64,000 nucleotides of DNA from Caldilineaceae bacterium (GTDB lineage: Bacteria; Chloroflexota; Anaerolineae; Caldilineales; Caldilineaceae): positions 1-64,000 of the forward strand of contig JAJDTL010000037.1 in NCBI GenBank assembly GCA_022827195.1, in the 5' to 3' direction. The notes under the pieces were generated by a model. The model was not told where the DNA came from and did no database searches. It was given only the letters and a program-made list of their open reading frames with translations. A program made the translations under genes and the position numbers. Shown piece by piece: positions 47,048-56,713 of the stretch. Each line of letters begins with the position of its first letter. Position 1 is the stretch's first letter.

Positions 47048-49150
47048 TTAGAGCCGCAACTGCGACTTCAGGAAAATGTGTGTTTCTTCTTCTCCACTAC
47101 TGTAGCTGAGCCAAATAAGCAGCCCTCCATCAAATGATTGCAGAACACCTTGTGTTTGTGTTGGTAGTCCGGTCGCCCAGCCCAAAGCCTCTCTTATATA
47201 AGGGCTATCTTCCCAGATCTTGCCAATCCCGCGTTCGGGTTCGAAAAGCCCATCGGCGGGCCCCTCGTTCAACTCCAGGTCATCGGGCAGGCGTGTTTCC
47301 CCCTGCCAGCTATGTTCGCGCTGTTCCCATTCGTCGCTGTCGAAGTCTTTCAGGTCACTGTCGAAATCAATATAGACGGTAGGCCTATCCAGTCGAGCCA
47401 AAGCCATGCCAAACTGGAATTCCTGGATCTCAAAATCCGGGTACGAAGGGTCGTTCGGATCGAGAGACTTAGACGGGTCAGTGGGCACGCCATTGGGACA
47501 GCCCAACTTTTCAGCGACGTCCTGTCTTTCGCTTAGAAAATCCTCGAATTCAGCGGCAATCTTGTAGGGGCAAGTGTCGAAAAGGCCTTCTTCCAGCGCG
47601 GCGGGCGCTTCACTTTCGTCCTGCAACGGCGCAGCGGTATCAGAATTGGTGTCAACGGCTGCCTCGGGCGCGGCGGCGCTGGCGGTCGATTCGGTAGGTG
47701 AATCGGCTGCAGGTGAAGAAGATGGAAGGACGGCCAGTGCAGCGGCATCGGTGGTCCCGGCGGGCGCAGGGCTCCGAGGTATTTGCCTTGCGGCAAACAG
47801 TCCGATGAGTACCACGAGCGCAACAATCAGAAGGCTGCCAGCGACGGCGTAAGTCAGAGGCGGGCGCGGGCGCGTCGGGGGAGGCGGTAGGCCCTTTTCG
47901 TGCGGCGCAGCCCTGGTAGGGAGAGCGGTGTCCTCCCTTTCATCGCCGGCGGGCACAATTACCGTATCGGTGGTGATCTGTCGCGGCGGCGGAAGTCCAA
48001 CCGACGTGAGCGATACAAGCGTCAGGGTGGACGTCTGCTCGGCGAGACTGTTTTCCTGCGACAAAATGCGAACTGCGACGGCCGTCAGGGCGTCGGCCAT
48101 CTCGCCGGCGTCTTCGTAGCGGTTTTCCGGCTCCTTTGCAAGGCTGCGGCGCAATACATCGACCAATTCTGGCGGTAGAGAGGCGAGCAGGTCATTTGGC
48201 AGTGAGAGCGGCGCGTAGACATGGGCGTGCAGAATCTGGGTTGTCGAGCCGGCAAATGGCGGCCTGCCGACCAGACAGCGAAAGAGGACTGCTCCGAGCG
48301 AATAGATATCTGCCTTTCCGGTCACGGCGCGCGTGCCTGCGCACTGTTCGGGCGCCATGTAGGCGGGCGTACCAATTGTTCGGCCTTCGCTGGTCAGTTC
48401 AGGCGTATCCAGCGCGCGGGCGATGCCGAAATCGGAGAGCAGAGGCGCGACCGGTTGATCGGCAGCCATTCGGCCCGCTTCAGTTGTCAGATCGTTCGAA
48501 GAACCGTCGAGCAGCCGTTCAGCCTCGTGGACTGCAGAGGCGGCCAGCTCGTCTCGTTGCAGTATGCCGAAGGCATTGGGGTTGACCGGTCGCAGCAGGA
48601 CATTGCTGGGTTTCACATCTCGATGGACGATTCCCTGTGAATGCGCGTAGTCGAGTGCCCGTGCGATCGGCGCAAGGAGGTTACAACTTTCCGCTGCGCT
48701 CAGCCGCTCGCGGCGGTTGAGAAGCTCGGAAAGACTGTCGCCTTCGACCAGTTCCATCGCGATGTAGGCGCTGTCCTCGACGGTAGCATCTCCTACCTGG
48801 AGAGTCTGGACGATGTGCGGGTGCCGGAGGCCGGCGACCAAACGAGCTTCCTGGCGAAAACGGTCTCGCAGCGCGTGGTCGGCATTGGGCGACAGGAGCT
48901 TCAGCGCGACAAATCGTTCCTGGATTTGATCGTACGCCCGGTAGACGCTGGCGGCGCCGCCGCTGCCAAGACGGTCACCCAGCAGGAAGCGACCGATCCG
49001 CTGGTCGGTAGGCGCGGCGGTTTCCCCGTCAGCCGGGGAATTTGGGGGCATTTGGCCTGATTCCCCAGTTCGTTCATCGCTCTTGTATTCAGATTCCTGG
49101 CTTTCGTTTCGCTCGGCCAAGCCGGCAGAATCCTTCGTTTCAGGTACCAT
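47048..49150 (-). CDS. Transmembrane Ser/Thr protein kinase (Hanks type)
   Basis: 700 residues. Kinase domain at about 50-355: Gly loop GDRLGSGGAASVY, VALK lysine, catalytic loop IVHRDVKPSNVLL, LLSDFGIA and APEQ (MAPEQCAG). A disordered Pro/Thr region is followed by one transmembrane helix (about 433-458) and an external domain (about 530-700) with LGCPNGVPTD, FQFGMALARLD and FEPERGIGKIWEDSPYI, reminiscent of LGFP/wall-binding sensor repeats. Expected to sense an outside cue and phosphorylate cytoplasmic targets; the divergent FHA regulator is the obvious candidate. An acidic extension of about 50 residues precedes the kinase domain. Confidence 0.93.
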   Translation of the reverse strand: MVPETKDSAGLAERNESQESEYKSDERTGESGQMPPNSPADGETAAPTDQRIGRFLLGDRLGSGGAASVYRAYDQIQERFVALKLLSPNADHALRDRFRQEARLVAGLRHPHIVQTLQVGDATVEDSAYIAMELVEGDSLSELLNRRERLSAAESCNLLAPIARALDYAHSQGIVHRDVKPSNVLLRPVNPNAFGILQRDELAASAVHEAERLLDGSSNDLTTEAGRMAADQPVAPLLSDFGIARALDTPELTSEGRTIGTPAYMAPEQCAGTRAVTGKADIYSLGAVLFRCLVGRPPFAGSTTQILHAHVYAPLSLPNDLLASLPPELVDVLRRSLAKEPENRYEDAGEMADALTAVAVRILSQENSLAEQTSTLTLVSLTSVGLPPPRQITTDTVIVPAGDEREDTALPTRAAPHEKGLPPPPTRPRPPLTYAVAGSLLIVALVVLIGLFAARQIPRSPAPAGTTDAAALAVLPSSSPAADSPTESTASAAAPEAAVDTNSDTAAPLQDESEAPAALEEGLFDTCPYKIAAEFEDFLSERQDVAEKLGCPNGVPTDPSKSLDPNDPSYPDFEIQEFQFGMALARLDRPTVYIDFDSDLKDFDSDEWEQREHSWQGETRLPDDLELNEGPADGLFEPERGIGKIWEDSPYIREALGWATGLPTQTQGVLQSFDGGLLIWLSYSSGEEETHIFLKSQLRL

Positions 49151-49636
49151 TTCGGTTCGGCTTCTTCACCTGCTTCTGCAGTCCGCGCCCTTCTCTTTCC
49201 CTGCCAGGGGTTCTGCGCCGCAGGCTTACCTGCGTTGCGGCAGGCAACTAGAACTGGGAGTCTAGGACGGAACCGACATTGCTGCCCACAATCGGCGGCG
49301 CAGCAGATTACTCATTGCCACCAAGGCTGGCACGTCAACGTTGACGAAGGCCGAAATGGGCGAGAGAGTTGATGAACTGCCTATGGCGTAATATAATACC
49401 AGACTATAGGGAATAGGGAAACAGCCGTTGGGACGCATTGCCGCAGTTTTGGAGCCGATCTCGTCGAAGTATCCGGAGTAGTTGAGCGGTATCCGCCATT
49501 GCGTAATCTGTAAACCGGCCAAGTCGTTAAGGTGGATCGTAAAGCGGGGAGGCCTTGCGATTGGGGCGCCGTTGAGCGGTGGGAAGAGGGCTGCAATGCC
49601 TCGCCCTGCCGGTCGAACTGAGGAGCAATCGAGCGC
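49151..49636. other. Divergent intergenic region (kinase / FHA regulator)
   Basis: 486 bases. An AT-rich patch near 49385-49410 could hold the leftward kinase promoter (TATTAT with a poor -35). The frames seen on the minus strand have no family features and no ribosome-binding site. Confidence 0.4.
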
Positions 49637-50293
49637 GTGAGCCAGAACGCCAGGTTGGTCTGCCTAAGCGGACCGGATGCGGGCACCGAATACGAACTCT
49701 CCAAGGAGGTTTTTGTCATCGGGCGCTCTCCGGGCGCCGACATCAACATCAACGACAGTTTCGCCAGCCGCCAGCACGCTGAACTACACTTTATTGATAG
49801 CGCTTACCGCCTTCGGGATCTTGAAAGCAAGAACGGCGTGTTCGTCAACGGCAGCCGAATGGCGCCCGGCGCGACGGCATGGCTTGAGGATGGTGACGCG
49901 CTCCAATTCGCCTCAACACGCTTCCGCTTCCACGACCCGTCGGCTACGATTACCGCCCCCTTTATCGAGGCATTGCCAGAGTCCGGCCTGCGCGTGGAAC
50001 CCGCTACGAGGCAGGTATTGGTCGATGGGAAGGTCCTCGTCCCTCCGCTGAGTGTAAAGCAGTTCGATTTGCTCTGGTATCTCTATCAGAATCGCGGTCG
50101 CGTGGTCAGCAAAGATGAACTGGCCAATCAGATTTGGTCGGAGGTTAGCGGCGACGTATACGACGCCAGCATCGACCGTATGGTGAGCAGGGTGCGCAAC
50201 CGCATAGACACTGTCCAGGGAGCCAGGGAAGCGTCGCAGTCCCGGTTTATCGTCACTGTGCGCGGCTATGGGTACCAGCTTACCGATAAGTAG
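49637..50293 (+). CDS. FHA / OmpR-type winged-helix regulator
   Basis: 218 residues. The FHA domain (about 8-92) has the phosphothreonine-binding residues: GRSPGADI, SFASRQHAEL and LESKNGVFVNG. The C-terminal part (about 120-217) is an OmpR/PhoB winged helix (LSVKQFDLLWYLYQNRGRVV, SIDRMVSRVRNRI, VTVRGYGYQL). There is no receiver domain, so control should be by binding phosphothreonine, as in kinase-linked regulators such as EmbR, but with FHA at the N-terminus. GTG start with AGGAG about 11 bases upstream. Divergent from the Ser/Thr kinase. Confidence 0.9.
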   Translation: MSQNARLVCLSGPDAGTEYELSKEVFVIGRSPGADININDSFASRQHAELHFIDSAYRLRDLESKNGVFVNGSRMAPGATAWLEDGDALQFASTRFRFHDPSATITAPFIEALPESGLRVEPATRQVLVDGKVLVPPLSVKQFDLLWYLYQNRGRVVSKDELANQIWSEVSGDVYDASIDRMVSRVRNRIDTVQGAREASQSRFIVTVRGYGYQLTDK

Positions 50294-50532
50294 CCGGCCC
50301 TCCATCCTCTCTAGAGTCCCGACAAGACCCAAGAACTACAGGATAAGTTTGCGAGAGGGGTCCGCCTCTCTCGCGATTGCGTGATACGAAATCAGGATCG
50401 TAGGCGAACGGTCCGGTTTGTGTTGCAGAATGTTCAGACTTCGGCCCTTCCCATGGCGTATCTTTGAGCCGTTGCTACTTTTGCCGCCTCTTTTGGGCGG
50501 CCGGTCAGCCCGGCTATTGAAAGGATATCCCG

Positions 50533-51192
50533 ATGGCCCCAAGTCATGATGCAATCGCATTGGACCGTGAAGAGTTCGTTTCCGCGGCTGGTCGAGGAGA
50601 AATCGACGCCGCGATGTCGTCTCCAAATGCTCTAGTACGCGCAGCCAGAGCTGGGGACGAGAGGGCGTTTCAGGGCTTGGTCGAGGCATATTGGGGCCAG
50701 GCGACGCGTTTGGCTGGGAGCATTATGAGGTCGGAAGAGGCCGCAGCCGATGCGGTGCAAGAGGCGCTGATCAAAGTCCACCAAGCTATGCCCCGTTTCA
50801 AGGATGGCAATTTTCGCGGATGGCTGATGCGGATCGTGACCAACACTTGCTACGACCACTTACGCGGTCAGAAACGCCAGGATGCTGTCAGCCTGGACCG
50901 GCTGTTGGAAGAGTCCGAATTGGAGACGCCCGACCGACGCATTGAACATGATCCAGTGGGTCGCGCTTTGCGTCGCGAGCGATTGGAGGTTCTTAGCGGC
51001 ATGGTCAAGCGGCTGCCAGCCTGGTATCGAGACGTGGTGATTCTGGTAGACATCCACGGGTGCGACTACGCGGAGGCCGCGGCGATTCTGGAGCTGCCGC
51101 GCGGCACGGTCAAATCCCGCTTGAGCCGGGCCCGCGCCAGCTTGCGCGACCGGTTGCTGGCTACAGACTTGCTTGACCAGCCGCGCGATTGA
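50533..51192 (+). CDS. ECF-type sigma-70 factor
   Basis: 219 residues. Region 2 (about 35-110: AFQGLVEAYWGQATRLA, ADAVQEALIKVHQAMPRF, FRGWLMRIVTNTCYDHLR) and region 4 (about 155-205: RDVVILVDIHGCDYAEAAAI, GTVKSRLSRARASLRDRL). Directs RNA polymerase to a special regulon. An N-terminal extension of about 28 residues is unusual; a second in-frame ATG at 50614 is a possible start. No anti-sigma factor follows. It lies 240 bases beyond the FHA regulator on the same strand, so it may belong to the same signalling locus. Confidence 0.9.
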   Translation: MAPSHDAIALDREEFVSAAGRGEIDAAMSSPNALVRAARAGDERAFQGLVEAYWGQATRLAGSIMRSEEAAADAVQEALIKVHQAMPRFKDGNFRGWLMRIVTNTCYDHLRGQKRQDAVSLDRLLEESELETPDRRIEHDPVGRALRRERLEVLSGMVKRLPAWYRDVVILVDIHGCDYAEAAAILELPRGTVKSRLSRARASLRDRLLATDLLDQPRD

Positions 51193-51240
51193 CGTCTACC
51201 TTGGCCCACGGACGACAAGGGGAGGCGAGTACGCCGCGCC

Positions 51241-52401
51241 CTAGCCCAATTCGCGGATAGCTGAAGATAGCCGCTGGATGTCTGACTCGTCATTGAAGAA
51301 GTGCGAGGAGACGCGCAGGAGCGTAGGGTCCGGAACGGAGCGGATCAGGACGCCTGCTTGTGCCAGACTCTCAACTGCCGCGTCGGGCGCGACGCCGTCG
51401 ATCGTAAAGCTCGTCAGGCCGGCGTGCGTTGGTGTGTCGACGATACGGACCGAGGGTATAGCGGCGAGCGCGGCGCGCATCTGACGTGTGATCGTCTGGG
51501 TTCGCTCGAAGACCCAGTCCAGGCCCAGCTGCTCCAGCCACTGCAGGCCGTTGAACATCCCCGCGATCGCGGGACGGTAAGTCGTGCCCACTTCATAACG
51601 TTTGGCGCCTGCGGGCGGCAGGAAAATTCCCGTCTCGTCGAAAGCGTCACCACTTCGCAGGCTAGGATAGCCGACATAGGTCTGAAGCAGTTCCCCCAGC
51701 CGGATTCTGTTGACGTAGAGAGCGCCAATGCCCTCCGGCCCGCAAAGCCACTTCTGTCCTGGAATAGCGTAGAAATCGGCGTTAAGGGCCTCCATATCGA
51801 GCCGCATCGCGCCGCCCGACTGGGCACCGTCAACCGCGATCAGGCCGCCATGCGCGTGTACGAGCGCGGCGAGCCGCTCAATTGGCAGAATGACTCCAGT
51901 TTTCCACGAGACGTGGGTGACCGACACAAGCTTCGTGCGGGGACCGATGGCGCGATCAAATTTGTCTACGATTGCATCTTCATCGTCGTCCAAACTGAGG
52001 GGCACGACACGCACGACCAGATGGAAACGCCGGGCGACAGCATAGACCGGCAACAGCCCGCCGGGATGCTCCCACGAGTTGGTAACGATCTCATCGCCGG
52101 GACTGTACTGCACGCCCCAGGTGGCGATGTTCATACCGTCGGTCGTGTGATGGGTCAGGGCAACTTCGTCGTCTGCGCAACCCAGCACGCGAGCAAAGCT
52201 GCTCCTCAGCGCGGACGCAGTGGCCTGGTTGGCTTCGCCGACGCTGAAATTGAGACGACCACCATTGAGCTGTTGATTGTTGGCCTCTTCGATCGCGGCA
52301 GCTGCCGCGCGACTGAGCGGCCCGTAGGAGCCGGTGTTCAGATAAGCCGCGTCAAGTGCTGCCGGCAACTCATTTCTGACTTTGTTTAGGTCGGGTGCCA
52401 T
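51241..52401 (-). CDS. Class V aminotransferase-fold PLP enzyme
   Basis: 386 residues. Fold of cysteine desulfurases and isopenicillin N epimerase-like enzymes. Seen: AAYLNTGSYGPLSRAA near the N-terminus, HTTDGMNIATWG, VSHVSWKTGVILP-type segment (as VTHVSWKTG), VDGAQSGGAM and the PLP lysine in AIPGQKWLCGPEGIGALYV. No catalytic Cys loop typical of SufS is recognised, so a desulfurase role is not claimed. Last gene of a leftward set behind two metallophosphoesterases (70-base gap). Substrate unknown. Confidence 0.85.
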   Translation of the reverse strand: MAPDLNKVRNELPAALDAAYLNTGSYGPLSRAAAAAIEEANNQQLNGGRLNFSVGEANQATASALRSSFARVLGCADDEVALTHHTTDGMNIATWGVQYSPGDEIVTNSWEHPGGLLPVYAVARRFHLVVRVVPLSLDDDEDAIVDKFDRAIGPRTKLVSVTHVSWKTGVILPIERLAALVHAHGGLIAVDGAQSGGAMRLDMEALNADFYAIPGQKWLCGPEGIGALYVNRIRLGELLQTYVGYPSLRSGDAFDETGIFLPPAGAKRYEVGTTYRPAIAGMFNGLQWLEQLGLDWVFERTQTITRQMRAALAAIPSVRIVDTPTHAGLTSFTIDGVAPDAAVESLAQAGVLIRSVPDPTLLRVSSHFFNDESDIQRLSSAIRELG

Positions 52402-52471
52402 TTCGCTTTCTCGCTCTATGTCTTTAATTCTCGCCGCCGAAGTTCTGCTGATTTCGCCGGCCTATTCTCGC

Positions 52472-53392
52472 TCAGCCCGAAAAGGCCCACTGGCCGGGTC
52501 CATGTGATTCCAAATAGAGGTCAACTGCCGATTCGGGGTTACTGCGCAGTTTCGAGGGCTGGTCGCGCAGCCACTGCGGAAAGTCACTGATCCAGGGAAG
52601 ACCGTCCTCGAGCGTGCGCAGCATCAACTTGGTTACGGCCTCGCTCGCAGCCGATTGCCCGCTGGTATGGAAGGCGCGCACGAGCCGGTCGCGGTCATAA
52701 TCCAGTTGGCGCAATTGGGGCTGCCAACTGGATTCCCCGTTCTCCTCGACCAGATCCAAGAGGAGATAGTGGGCGCGCGGGTCGCCGTTGTAAGGGACGC
52801 CTACACTGCCGGGATTCAGGACTCGTTGCCGCGCGTTTCGCTCAGGGCCATCAGCCGACGCCACACGTGGTCCGTCGATGGTTCGATCCAAGGGCTGGTG
52901 GGTGTGGCCGCAGAGGATGACCGGCTCGTCGTAGACAGCGATGGAGGCGGCAATGGCACTGTGATCGGCCGCCGGGGTGATGCCGGAGAACGGGTCGCCC
53001 GGCAGACCGTGAAACAACCGCAATGGCGGCGCATCATCGATTTCTATCAGCAGGTCATGCGGGAGATTAAGAAGGTAGTGAATGTCCTCTGGACGCAACT
53101 GTTCCCAAGTCCAGTGGACAATAGGAAAACGGTTGCGCTCGTTGAAGACCGGCCAGCAGTCCGGCGTGTGCAGCAGTGAGATGACAAGATCATGGTTGCC
53201 CTGCACCGAGAGCCACCCGCGCTGGCGTACGATGTCCAACACCTCCTGCGTCCAAGGGCAGCGGTTAATCAGATCGCCCAGGAGGAAAACTGCGTCCGGC
53301 GAATTCCGGTCGATGTCATCGATAACGACTTCGAACGCGGGCAGGTTACCGTGAATGTCGCCCAGAATGGCGAGACGCAATGGGCGACTCAT
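52472..53392 (-). CDS. Metallophosphoesterase, copy 1
   Basis: 306 residues, calcineurin-like phosphoesterase. Metal ligands: LGDIHGN, LLGDLIN, VQGNHD and CGHTHQP, with NPGSVGVPYNGDP behind. The YfcE/diadenosine-tetraphosphatase-like pattern suggests a small-molecule phosphodiester or phosphomonoester, substrate unknown. It overlaps the upstream copy (ATGA at 53389-53392), so it is translationally coupled. Confidence 0.9.
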   Translation of the reverse strand: MSRPLRLAILGDIHGNLPAFEVVIDDIDRNSPDAVFLLGDLINRCPWTQEVLDIVRQRGWLSVQGNHDLVISLLHTPDCWPVFNERNRFPIVHWTWEQLRPEDIHYLLNLPHDLLIEIDDAPPLRLFHGLPGDPFSGITPAADHSAIAASIAVYDEPVILCGHTHQPLDRTIDGPRVASADGPERNARQRVLNPGSVGVPYNGDPRAHYLLLDLVEENGESSWQPQLRQLDYDRDRLVRAFHTSGQSAASEAVTKLMLRTLEDGLPWISDFPQWLRDQPSKLRSNPESAVDLYLESHGPGQWAFSG

Positions 53393-54405
53393 GTTGACAG
53401 CGCTGCCTTCAGCGGGTCTCTCTCATTCACAAAGTTTTCTCGTCCTGTGGCTTCGCGATAGGTGTCGAAAGAGTGTTTGATATCTTCGGCTTCTGGATCG
53501 TGTCCGTTCGACCTGCACCAGCGGAAAAACTGGATAATCTCCGGCTCGGCGGTCACGAGCTCCCAATAGAACAGTAGGGCAATAGCCCCGCCTGCCTCCA
53601 GCAACCCCTCGCTGTGGAAGGCATCAAGTACAGGCCGGCGGTCGTATGGGACGCGCTGATGCTGCACTCTCCAGCCGCCCGGCTCCTCGCTTTCCAGAGC
53701 AGAATCGAGCAAGGCAAATTGTGCGTGCGTATCGCCGTTGAGGGGCAGTCCGATGCTGCCGGGGTTGACCAGGTGCCAGTGGCGCTTTGCACCGTCCGGC
53801 TGACCAGCCGGCGGAACAATCTCTTCAGCAGGGAACTCTTGTTTCAGCAATGCTTTGCCCTCGTGCGGATCGGTCAACGGATCTTCGAAGTCGGGCTTGT
53901 AGAGATGCCGGTCCACCTGCACATGCGTATGCGCGGAGATGACGGTGCGCTCTTCAATATCTTCGATCTCCTGAATAGCCTTTTGTACCGGCATCGACTG
54001 GTAGAAGCCGACCCGGTTTCGTCCCGGTACGCCGTGGGCGACCCGAATAGGCTGGCAGCCTGGAAAACGCAGCAGAAGTTCGTCGGGCAGTGCGGCGAGA
54101 TAGTTGGCCTGGTCGCTGCCGATACGTCTCACCAGCCAATGAAGAATGCCCCAGCGTTCGGCGTCGTCGGCGCCCGTGGGCGCCGGATCGGTGCCGTGGT
54201 CGAGCAGGTAGAACTCGTGGTTGCCGCGAACGACGGCCATATCGGCCGCCCGCACCTGGTCGACCACGTAGTTATTGAACGGCATCGGGTTGATCAAATC
54301 GCCGTTGAGAAGGACAAAATCGGGTTGCAGCCGCTCCAATTCAGCCTGCACTGCCTGCAGCGCGGGTAGGTTTCCGTGAATATCGGCAAGGACGGCCAGT
54401 CGCAT
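53389..54405 (-). CDS. Metallophosphoesterase, copy 2
   Basis: 338 residues. Same family and motif order as the downstream copy: LADIHGNLPALQAV, LLNGDLINPMPFN, VVRGNHEFYLLDHG (His then Glu in place of Asp), SAHTHVQVD and NPGSIGLPLNGDT. The NHE variant of the usual GNHD is notable. Longer C-terminus than copy 1. First gene of a three-gene leftward operon with copy 1 and the class V enzyme. The pair arose by tandem duplication. Confidence 0.9.
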   Translation of the reverse strand: MRLAVLADIHGNLPALQAVQAELERLQPDFVLLNGDLINPMPFNNYVVDQVRAADMAVVRGNHEFYLLDHGTDPAPTGADDAERWGILHWLVRRIGSDQANYLAALPDELLLRFPGCQPIRVAHGVPGRNRVGFYQSMPVQKAIQEIEDIEERTVISAHTHVQVDRHLYKPDFEDPLTDPHEGKALLKQEFPAEEIVPPAGQPDGAKRHWHLVNPGSIGLPLNGDTHAQFALLDSALESEEPGGWRVQHQRVPYDRRPVLDAFHSEGLLEAGGAIALLFYWELVTAEPEIIQFFRWCRSNGHDPEAEDIKHSFDTYREATGRENFVNERDPLKAALST

Positions 54406-54641
54406 GAGATTGTAACCCTTGGGACGCAGACTCTCTGCGGGTTTCTGCCCGCTATGCTAACCGCTGGCCACAAAACCGTCAAACGAAAGCGGCCTGTGAA
54501 TGTCTTTGAAACACCTACGGCCAGCAGGCCTATACTGCAGTTTGAAGGTCACTTCAGTTGACAAGCGGGCTGCCAGTGGCTAAGATCGAAAACCGTTGCA
54601 GATGGGTTCAACACGGCTTGGAGCGATAGCTGGAGGGAACA

Positions 54642-55313
54642 ATGTGTGGCCGATTTGTCCTACGGGCCTCGCCGCAGAACTTGCAGACTCTGTTTGACCT
54701 TGCCGAGGCGCCTCCTGCGGCGCCGCGGTACAACATCGCGCCCACGCAACCTGTCCTGGCCGTGCGCGCGAATCCCCACGGGGGGCGGAGAGAGGCGACC
54801 TACTTAAACTGGGGTCTGGTCCCGTTCTGGGCCAAGGACCCCAAGATTGGAAGCCGCATGATCAACGCTCGTTCTGAGACAGCGGCGGACAAGCCATCGT
54901 TTCGCGCCGCGTTCAAGTACCGCCGCTGCATCGTCCCGGCCGACGGTTTCTTCGAGTGGAAAAAGGAGAACAACGCGAAACAGCCGTATCTGATCGGCCT
55001 GGAGTCGGGTGAAATCTTTGGCATTGCCGGCCTATGGGAGCACTGGGAGCAGAATGGGTCGGTGATAGAGTCTTGCACGCTGCTGACAACGGATGCAAAC
55101 GAGCAGATGGCGCCGCTACATCACCGGATGCCCGTAATTCTTGAGCCGCAGGACTTCGACGAATGGCTCGACCCGGCCGTGCAAAAGGCTGATTCGCTGC
55201 TGCACTTGATGCGGCCGCTCGGCGGTGAAGAACTCTGCGCATTCCCGGTCAGCAGGGTCGTCAACAACCCGCGAAATGACGAGCCCACCTGTGTAGAGCC
55301 GCTTGAGCATTAG
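54642..55313 (+). CDS. SRAP/HMCES-family DNA-protein crosslink repair protein
   Basis: 223 residues. Catalytic Cys2 exposed after Met removal (MCGRFV), which forms a thiazolidine link with abasic sites in single-stranded DNA. Also seen: YNIAPTQPV, WGLVPFWAKD, MINARSETAADKPSFR, CIVPADGFFEWKK and LHHRMPVIL, carrying the conserved Asn, Glu and His. Equivalent to YedK. ATG start with a GGAGG-type site. Stands alone, rightward. Confidence 0.95.
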   Translation: MCGRFVLRASPQNLQTLFDLAEAPPAAPRYNIAPTQPVLAVRANPHGGRREATYLNWGLVPFWAKDPKIGSRMINARSETAADKPSFRAAFKYRRCIVPADGFFEWKKENNAKQPYLIGLESGEIFGIAGLWEHWEQNGSVIESCTLLTTDANEQMAPLHHRMPVILEPQDFDEWLDPAVQKADSLLHLMRPLGGEELCAFPVSRVVNNPRNDEPTCVEPLEH

Positions 55314-55412
55314 AGGGAAGCCAATCGTCGCGCTGAGGCGGGTCAAAAGCAGATTTGCCGACTTTCCGGCAGGCCGCCATCGTTTCAACCTGTTCCAACT
55401 CTTGGAGGACCA

Positions 55413-56606
55413 TTGGGGTTATCGACGCCTATGACGACGACTGCAAGGGTTAATGCAACGGCCGCCGGGTCTGCCGCAGAAGGCGGTCAATTCGAAGGTG
55501 CCAAAACACCGGCAGACAAACCGCCGCAGAGGTTGTTTGTGCCCGGCCCGACCGACGTACATCCAGCCGTTCTGGCCGCGCAGGTCGCGCCGATGATCGG
55601 CCACCGAAGCGACGAACTGGAGTCACTGTTTGGCAAGTGCAGTGGGCAGCTGATGCAGCTCTACCACACCGGCCAGCGCGTATTCACCGTGGCAGCTTCC
55701 GGCACGGGGCTTCAGGAGGCTGCAATCCGCAACGCCGTCGACCGCCGGGTGATCAACTTTGTTAACGGCGCGTTCAGCAAGCGCTGGCACGAGGTTGCAG
55801 CCGGCTGCGGGAAAGAGGCGATTGCGGTCGAGCTGCCTTGGTGCACCGCGGTGAAGCCGGCCCAGGTTGAAGAGTCCTTGCTTGCGGCGCAGTCGGAAGG
55901 CCCAGTAGACGCGGTGACCGTCGTCCACAACGAGACGAGCACGGGCGTTGCCAGTCCCGTACAGGCGATATCCGAGTGCGTACGGAGAGTGAGTCCGGAT
56001 ACCTTGATTCTTGTGGATGCAGTTTCTTCATTCAGCGGAGTTTATCTGCCTTTCGACGACTGGGAATTGGACCTGTTGCTGACATCTTCGCAGAAGGCGC
56101 TGGCTGTGCCGCCCGGGTTGGCCTTCACTGCGGTAAGCGACCGACTCATGGCGCGTGCGGCTTCATTGGATGATCGCGGCTGGTACTTCGATTTCTTGCA
56201 GCTTGAAAAGTACCGGCAGCGAAACACGACTCCGGCAACGCCGGCAATCTCACTGTTGCGGGCGTTGAGCCTGCAGCTGGACCGCATATTCGACGAGGGA
56301 CTGGAAGCACGCTTTGCTCGCCACACGTATTGCGCCCGGATGTGCCGTGATTGGGCAGATGCCGGAGACTTTGGCCTGATGGCGGAGGCCGGCTACGAGT
56401 CCGACACGGTGACGACGGTTGAGAACTGTGCGGGGCTGGACATCGGCGCTCTCAACAGGTTCCTGGGTGAACGGAATATGCAGATCGCCAACGGTTACGG
56501 GCCTTACAAGGGCAAGGCTTTCCGCATCGGCCACATGGGCGAGGTGTGGCCGTCAGACCTTGAGCGTCTTTTCACCGCGATTGGGGATTTCATGGGTGCC
56601 GTGTAG
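55413..56606 (+). CDS. Class V aminotransferase (alanine/serine-glyoxylate type)
   Basis: 397 residues from a TTG at 55413, which has GGAGG four bases upstream; the alternative ATG at 55431 is too far from that site. Seen: LFVPGPTDVHPAVL (PGPT motif of the family), MIGHRS, ASGTGLQEAAIRNAV, VHNETSTGV, LVDAVSSFSGV and the PLP lysine in LLTSSQKALAVPPGLAF. Probably interconverts glyoxylate and glycine with alanine or serine. Residues 1-38 are an Ala/Pro-rich extension. The connection to glycine metabolism echoes gcvP and the threonine aldolase elsewhere in the window. Confidence 0.88.
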   Translation: MGLSTPMTTTARVNATAAGSAAEGGQFEGAKTPADKPPQRLFVPGPTDVHPAVLAAQVAPMIGHRSDELESLFGKCSGQLMQLYHTGQRVFTVAASGTGLQEAAIRNAVDRRVINFVNGAFSKRWHEVAAGCGKEAIAVELPWCTAVKPAQVEESLLAAQSEGPVDAVTVVHNETSTGVASPVQAISECVRRVSPDTLILVDAVSSFSGVYLPFDDWELDLLLTSSQKALAVPPGLAFTAVSDRLMARAASLDDRGWYFDFLQLEKYRQRNTTPATPAISLLRALSLQLDRIFDEGLEARFARHTYCARMCRDWADAGDFGLMAEAGYESDTVTTVENCAGLDIGALNRFLGERNMQIANGYGPYKGKAFRIGHMGEVWPSDLERLFTAIGDFMGAV

Positions 56607-56713
56607 GGGAATAGGAAAGGATCCGCAGGTCATGCGCGTGCTTCGGTTGGATTGGCGCCCAACGCCGTGCGGGATTCTGCGGCCCGGCCCTGCCTGATCC
56701 GAGACATTCAATT

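Noticed and set aside
49262-49752. Minus-strand frames in the kinase-FHA gap
   Set aside because: No ribosome-binding site, no family features, and partly overlaps the FHA gene.
51301-52389. 362-codon plus-strand frame
   Set aside because: Antisense of the class V aminotransferase-fold gene.
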